Origin: Actinomycetota bacterium | GTDB lineage: Bacteria > Actinomycetota > Actinomycetes > Nanopelagicales > Nanopelagicaceae | Assembly (NCBI GenBank): GCA_947452525.1 | Contig: CANGCW010000041.1 | Location: forward strand, 1-7,787 | Direction: 5' to 3' | Length of the DNA stretch: 7,787 nt | In this document: piece after piece, positions 5,552 through 7,787 of the stretch | Layout of the letters: every line of letters starts with the position of its first letter | Position numbering within the stretch: position 1 is the first letter of the stretch | Notes under the pieces: generated by a model | Seen by the model: only the letters and a program-made list of their open reading frames with translations | What the model was told of the DNA's origin: nothing | Database searches by the model: none | Translations under genes and position numbers: made by a program

Positions 5552-6490
5552 ATGTTATTAGTTGATGGTTCGGAGAGCTCCCTACGCGGGATGCTCCAAT
5601 CATTGCCACCCGTTGATGAAGTTGGGGCGCATGCCCGTGCAGCGATGCTTGCAACGCGAAGCATCAAGACCACATCGAAGAGTTGGGCAATCGATACCGC
5701 CATCTCGATGATTGATCTAACAACTCTTGAAGGATCAGATACTCCTGCAAAAGTTCGCGCACTCTGCAACAAAGCAGTGCGACCAGATCCATCTGACCCA
5801 ACTGTTCCTCATGTCGGAGCAATCTGTGTTTACAACGATATGGTCTCCGTTGCTCGCAAACATTTAGATGCAATTGGTGGAGAGATGATTCCGGTTGCTG
5901 CGGTTTCAACAGCATTTCCATCAGGTCGCGCATCGCGCGAAGTAAAGATCCGCGATACTCAAGATGCTCTCGATGCTGGTGCAACTGAGATCGATATGGT
6001 CATCGATCGCGGCGCATTCCTCGCAGGGGATTTAATGAAGGTCTTTACTGAAATCGTTTACATCAAGGAGTTATGCGGAGATAGAGCCCACCTCAAGGTC
6101 ATCTTTGAGACTGGCGAGCTGGTTACTTTGGATAACGTCCGTAAGGCCTCTTTCCTCGCAATGGCCGCTGGCGCAGATTTCATTAAGACCTCGACCGGAA
6201 AGATCTCGCCAGCTGCGACCGCACCTGTTGTGCTGGTGATGCTGGAGGCGGTTCGCGATTTCTACAAGCAGACTGGCGTGAAGATTGGCGTCAAGCCTGC
6301 TGGTGGAATCCGCAATACAAAGGATGCAATTAAGCAGTTGGTTCTGGTCAATGAGACCGCCGGATCCGAATGGTTAAATCCAGAGCTTTTCCGAATCGGT
6401 GCCAGTGCGTTACTAAATGATTTGCTTATGCAGAGAATGAAACTCCGGGATGGTCACTACGTTGGCCCTAACTACGTCACATTGGATTAA
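5552..6490 (+). CDS. deoC: Deoxyribose-phosphate aldolase, long human-like form
   Basis: A 312-residue class I aldolase that cleaves 2-deoxyribose-5-phosphate to glyceraldehyde-3-phosphate and acetaldehyde. The Schiff-base lysine is K212 in FIKTSTGK. The proton-relay lysine is K248 in GVKPAGGIR, 36 residues later. The catalytic-site Asp is D148 in EIDMV. A conserved IDLTTL block is at 54-59 and LKVIFETGEL at 181-190. The length and the roughly 45-residue N-terminal extension resemble human DERA (318 aa) rather than E. coli DeoC (259 aa). Start ATG 5552 is set by GGAGGG; the longer frame from TTG 5516 would add 12 residues with no ribosome binding site. The gene opens a second plus-strand operon, and the aldehyde dehydrogenase begins two bases after its stop, which suits disposal of the acetaldehyde product. 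It is probably induced by nucleosides or deoxyribose phosphates through the upstream intergenic region, but no regulator is visible. Confidence 0.95.
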   Translation: MLLVDGSESSLRGMLQSLPPVDEVGAHARAAMLATRSIKTTSKSWAIDTAISMIDLTTLEGSDTPAKVRALCNKAVRPDPSDPTVPHVGAICVYNDMVSVARKHLDAIGGEMIPVAAVSTAFPSGRASREVKIRDTQDALDAGATEIDMVIDRGAFLAGDLMKVFTEIVYIKELCGDRAHLKVIFETGELVTLDNVRKASFLAMAAGADFIKTSTGKISPAATAPVVLVMLEAVRDFYKQTGVKIGVKPAGGIRNTKDAIKQLVLVNETAGSEWLNPELFRIGASALLNDLLMQRMKLRDGHYVGPNYVTLD

Positions 6491-6492
6491 TT

Positions 6493-7787
6493 ATGACCTT
6501 TGAATATGCCCCAGCTCCTGAGTCTGCATCTGTTGTAAGTATCGCTGATTCCTATGGCCTCTTCATCAACGGCAAGTTCGTCGCCGCCAAAGGCGGAAAG
6601 ACCTTTCCAACAATTAACCCGGCGAATGAGAAGGTCCTCTCTAAGGTTGCATATGCATCGAAAGAGGATGTTGATAAAGCGGTAACAGCAGCTCGCACTG
6701 CTTACACAAAGGTCTGGTCGAAGTTATCTCCATCAGAGCGTGGAAAGTATCTCTTCCGTATCGCCCGCATTCTGCAGGAGCGTGCACGCGAATTCGCAGT
6801 TCTAGAAACGCTCAATAATGGAAAACCAATTCGCGAGACCCGCGACGCTGATATTCCGCTAGCCGCAGCCCACTTCTTCTATCACGCAGGTTGGGCAGAT
6901 AAGTTGGAGCATGCCGGCGTTGGCGAGAGCCCAAAGCCACTTGGCGTTGCCGGCCAGATCATTCCGTGGAACTTTCCGCTTCTCATGTTGGCATGGAAGA
7001 TTGCACCAGCTCTTGCAGCTGGAAATACCGTTGTTCTAAAGCCTGCAGAGACAACTCCTCTCACAGCGCTCCTCTTTGCCGAAGTCTGCCAACAAGCAGA
7101 TCTACCTGCTGGAGTCGTCAACATCATCACGGGTGATGGTGCAACAGGAGCACATATCGTCAATCACCCGGGTATCGACAAGATTGCATTTACTGGTTCT
7201 ACGGAAGTTGGAAAGCTGATTGCTCGAAGCGTTGCTGGAACTAAGAAGAGCCTGACTCTAGAACTCGGAGGCAAGGGCGCAAATATCGTTTACGAAGATG
7301 CAGCGATTGACGAAACAATCGAGGGCATCGTTAATGGCATCTTCTTCAATCAGGGACATGTCTGTTGCGCAGGCTCTCGCCTCCTTGTTCAAGAGAGTGT
7401 TCATGATGAAATCAAGGAGAAGTTGCAACGTCGTATGGCGCAGATTCGCGTCGGTGACCCTATGGATAAGAACACCGATATGGGTGCAATTAACTCCGGC
7501 GCTCAATTAGCAAAGATTAAAGAGCTCGCTGACTCCGGCGCGGAAGAGGGCGCACATCGTTGGGATAGCGGATGCGATCTGCCATCGAAGGGCTTCTGGT
7601 TCCGACCAACTGTCTTTACTGGCGTGACTCAGGCGCACCGCATTGCACAGGAGGAGATCTTCGGGCCTGTTCTCTCCGTACTCACCTTCCGTACTCCGCA
7701 AGAGGCGATTGATAAGGCGAATAACACCCCATTTGGTCTCTCTGCCGGTATCTGGACAGATAAGGGTTCAAAGATTCTCTGGACGGC
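6493..7787 (+). CDS. NAD(P)+-dependent aldehyde dehydrogenase (3' truncated)
   Basis: The first 431 residues of an aldehyde dehydrogenase superfamily enzyme, which oxidises an aldehyde to the carboxylic acid with NAD(P)+. About 50-65 C-terminal residues lie beyond the window. Motifs in order are QIIPWNFP, KPAETTPLTA (cofactor binding), FTGSTEVGK (Rossmann turn), LELGGK with the general base E257, FFNQGHVCCAGSR with the catalytic C291, and EEIFGPV. The 34-residue gap between E257 and C291 equals that between E268 and C302 of human ALDH2. The usual Gln in NQGQVC is His here, a mild change. ATG 6493 follows the deoC stop by two bases, with only a weak GGA upstream, so it is probably translated by coupling. 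Next to deoC the likely substrate is acetaldehyde from deoxyribose-5-phosphate, giving acetate. That assignment is from context; the superfamily is broad. Confidence 0.93.
   Translation, partial: MTFEYAPAPESASVVSIADSYGLFINGKFVAAKGGKTFPTINPANEKVLSKVAYASKEDVDKAVTAARTAYTKVWSKLSPSERGKYLFRIARILQERAREFAVLETLNNGKPIRETRDADIPLAAAHFFYHAGWADKLEHAGVGESPKPLGVAGQIIPWNFPLLMLAWKIAPALAAGNTVVLKPAETTPLTALLFAEVCQQADLPAGVVNIITGDGATGAHIVNHPGIDKIAFTGSTEVGKLIARSVAGTKKSLTLELGGKGANIVYEDAAIDETIEGIVNGIFFNQGHVCCAGSRLLVQESVHDEIKEKLQRRMAQIRVGDPMDKNTDMGAINSGAQLAKIKELADSGAEEGAHRWDSGCDLPSKGFWFRPTVFTGVTQAHRIAQEEIFGPVLSVLTFRTPQEAIDKANNTPFGLSAGIWTDKGSKILWT

Noticed and set aside
5452..5984. Two minus-strand open frames of 106 codons opposite deoC
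   Set aside because: They are antisense shadows of deoC with no recognisable domains and no ribosome binding site of note.
6882..7163. Minus-strand frame of 93 codons within the aldehyde dehydrogenase region
   Set aside because: The plus strand carries an unbroken aldehyde dehydrogenase with all motifs from 6493 to the window edge.

Overview
The window is a compact nucleoside-salvage and deoxyribose-catabolism locus, most likely from a bacterium of the phylum Actinobacteria. Three things point there. The truncated first gene is a nucleoside-type ABC permease with two extra hydrophobic segments and a PYRKGE-type tail, as I remember from actinobacterial members. The deoC product is the long, human-like form. 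Base composition is roughly balanced by eye, and the genes are packed with gaps of 0-50 bases, which fits a streamlined (for example freshwater) actinobacterium better than a high-GC soil one. This placement is inference from sequence style, not from a marker gene.

Layout. Bases 2-4504 form a tight plus-strand gene run. It holds the C-terminal part of a nucleoside ABC permease, a Qng1/DUF2419 (queuosine-phosphate N-glycosidase family) protein, a 12-TM-type MFS transporter, a nucleoside hydrolase and a uridine phosphorylase. A second nucleoside hydrolase (4501-5442) lies on the minus strand. It meets the uridine phosphorylase tail to tail, and the two stop codons share a TTAA. A 109-base intergenic region (5443-5551) separates it from the divergently transcribed deoC (start chosen at 5552). 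deoC is followed after 2 bases by an aldehyde dehydrogenase that runs off the right edge. No stretch over 300 bases lacks a gene, and I saw no RNA genes, mobile elements or CRISPR arrays.

How the genes fit together. Nucleosides would enter through the ABC transporter. The two hydrolases would split ribonucleosides to ribose plus base, and uridine phosphorylase would give ribose-1-phosphate plus uracil. Deoxyribose-5-phosphate would be split by DeoC to glyceraldehyde-3-phosphate and acetaldehyde, and the dehydrogenase would oxidise the acetaldehyde to acetate. No phosphopentomutase, ribokinase, deoxynucleoside phosphorylase or nucleoside kinase is visible here, so those steps must be encoded elsewhere.

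The least ordinary parts are four. First, the Qng1-family gene sits immediately behind the nucleoside permease and has changes at several positions I remember as conserved. Second, the plus-strand nucleoside hydrolase has Asn-Asp where the family's His-Asp pair usually sits. Third, the MFS transporter lies inside the salvage run and may be a base exporter. Fourth, the hydrolase/deoC intergenic region carries an inverted repeat and a possible leaderless promoter.
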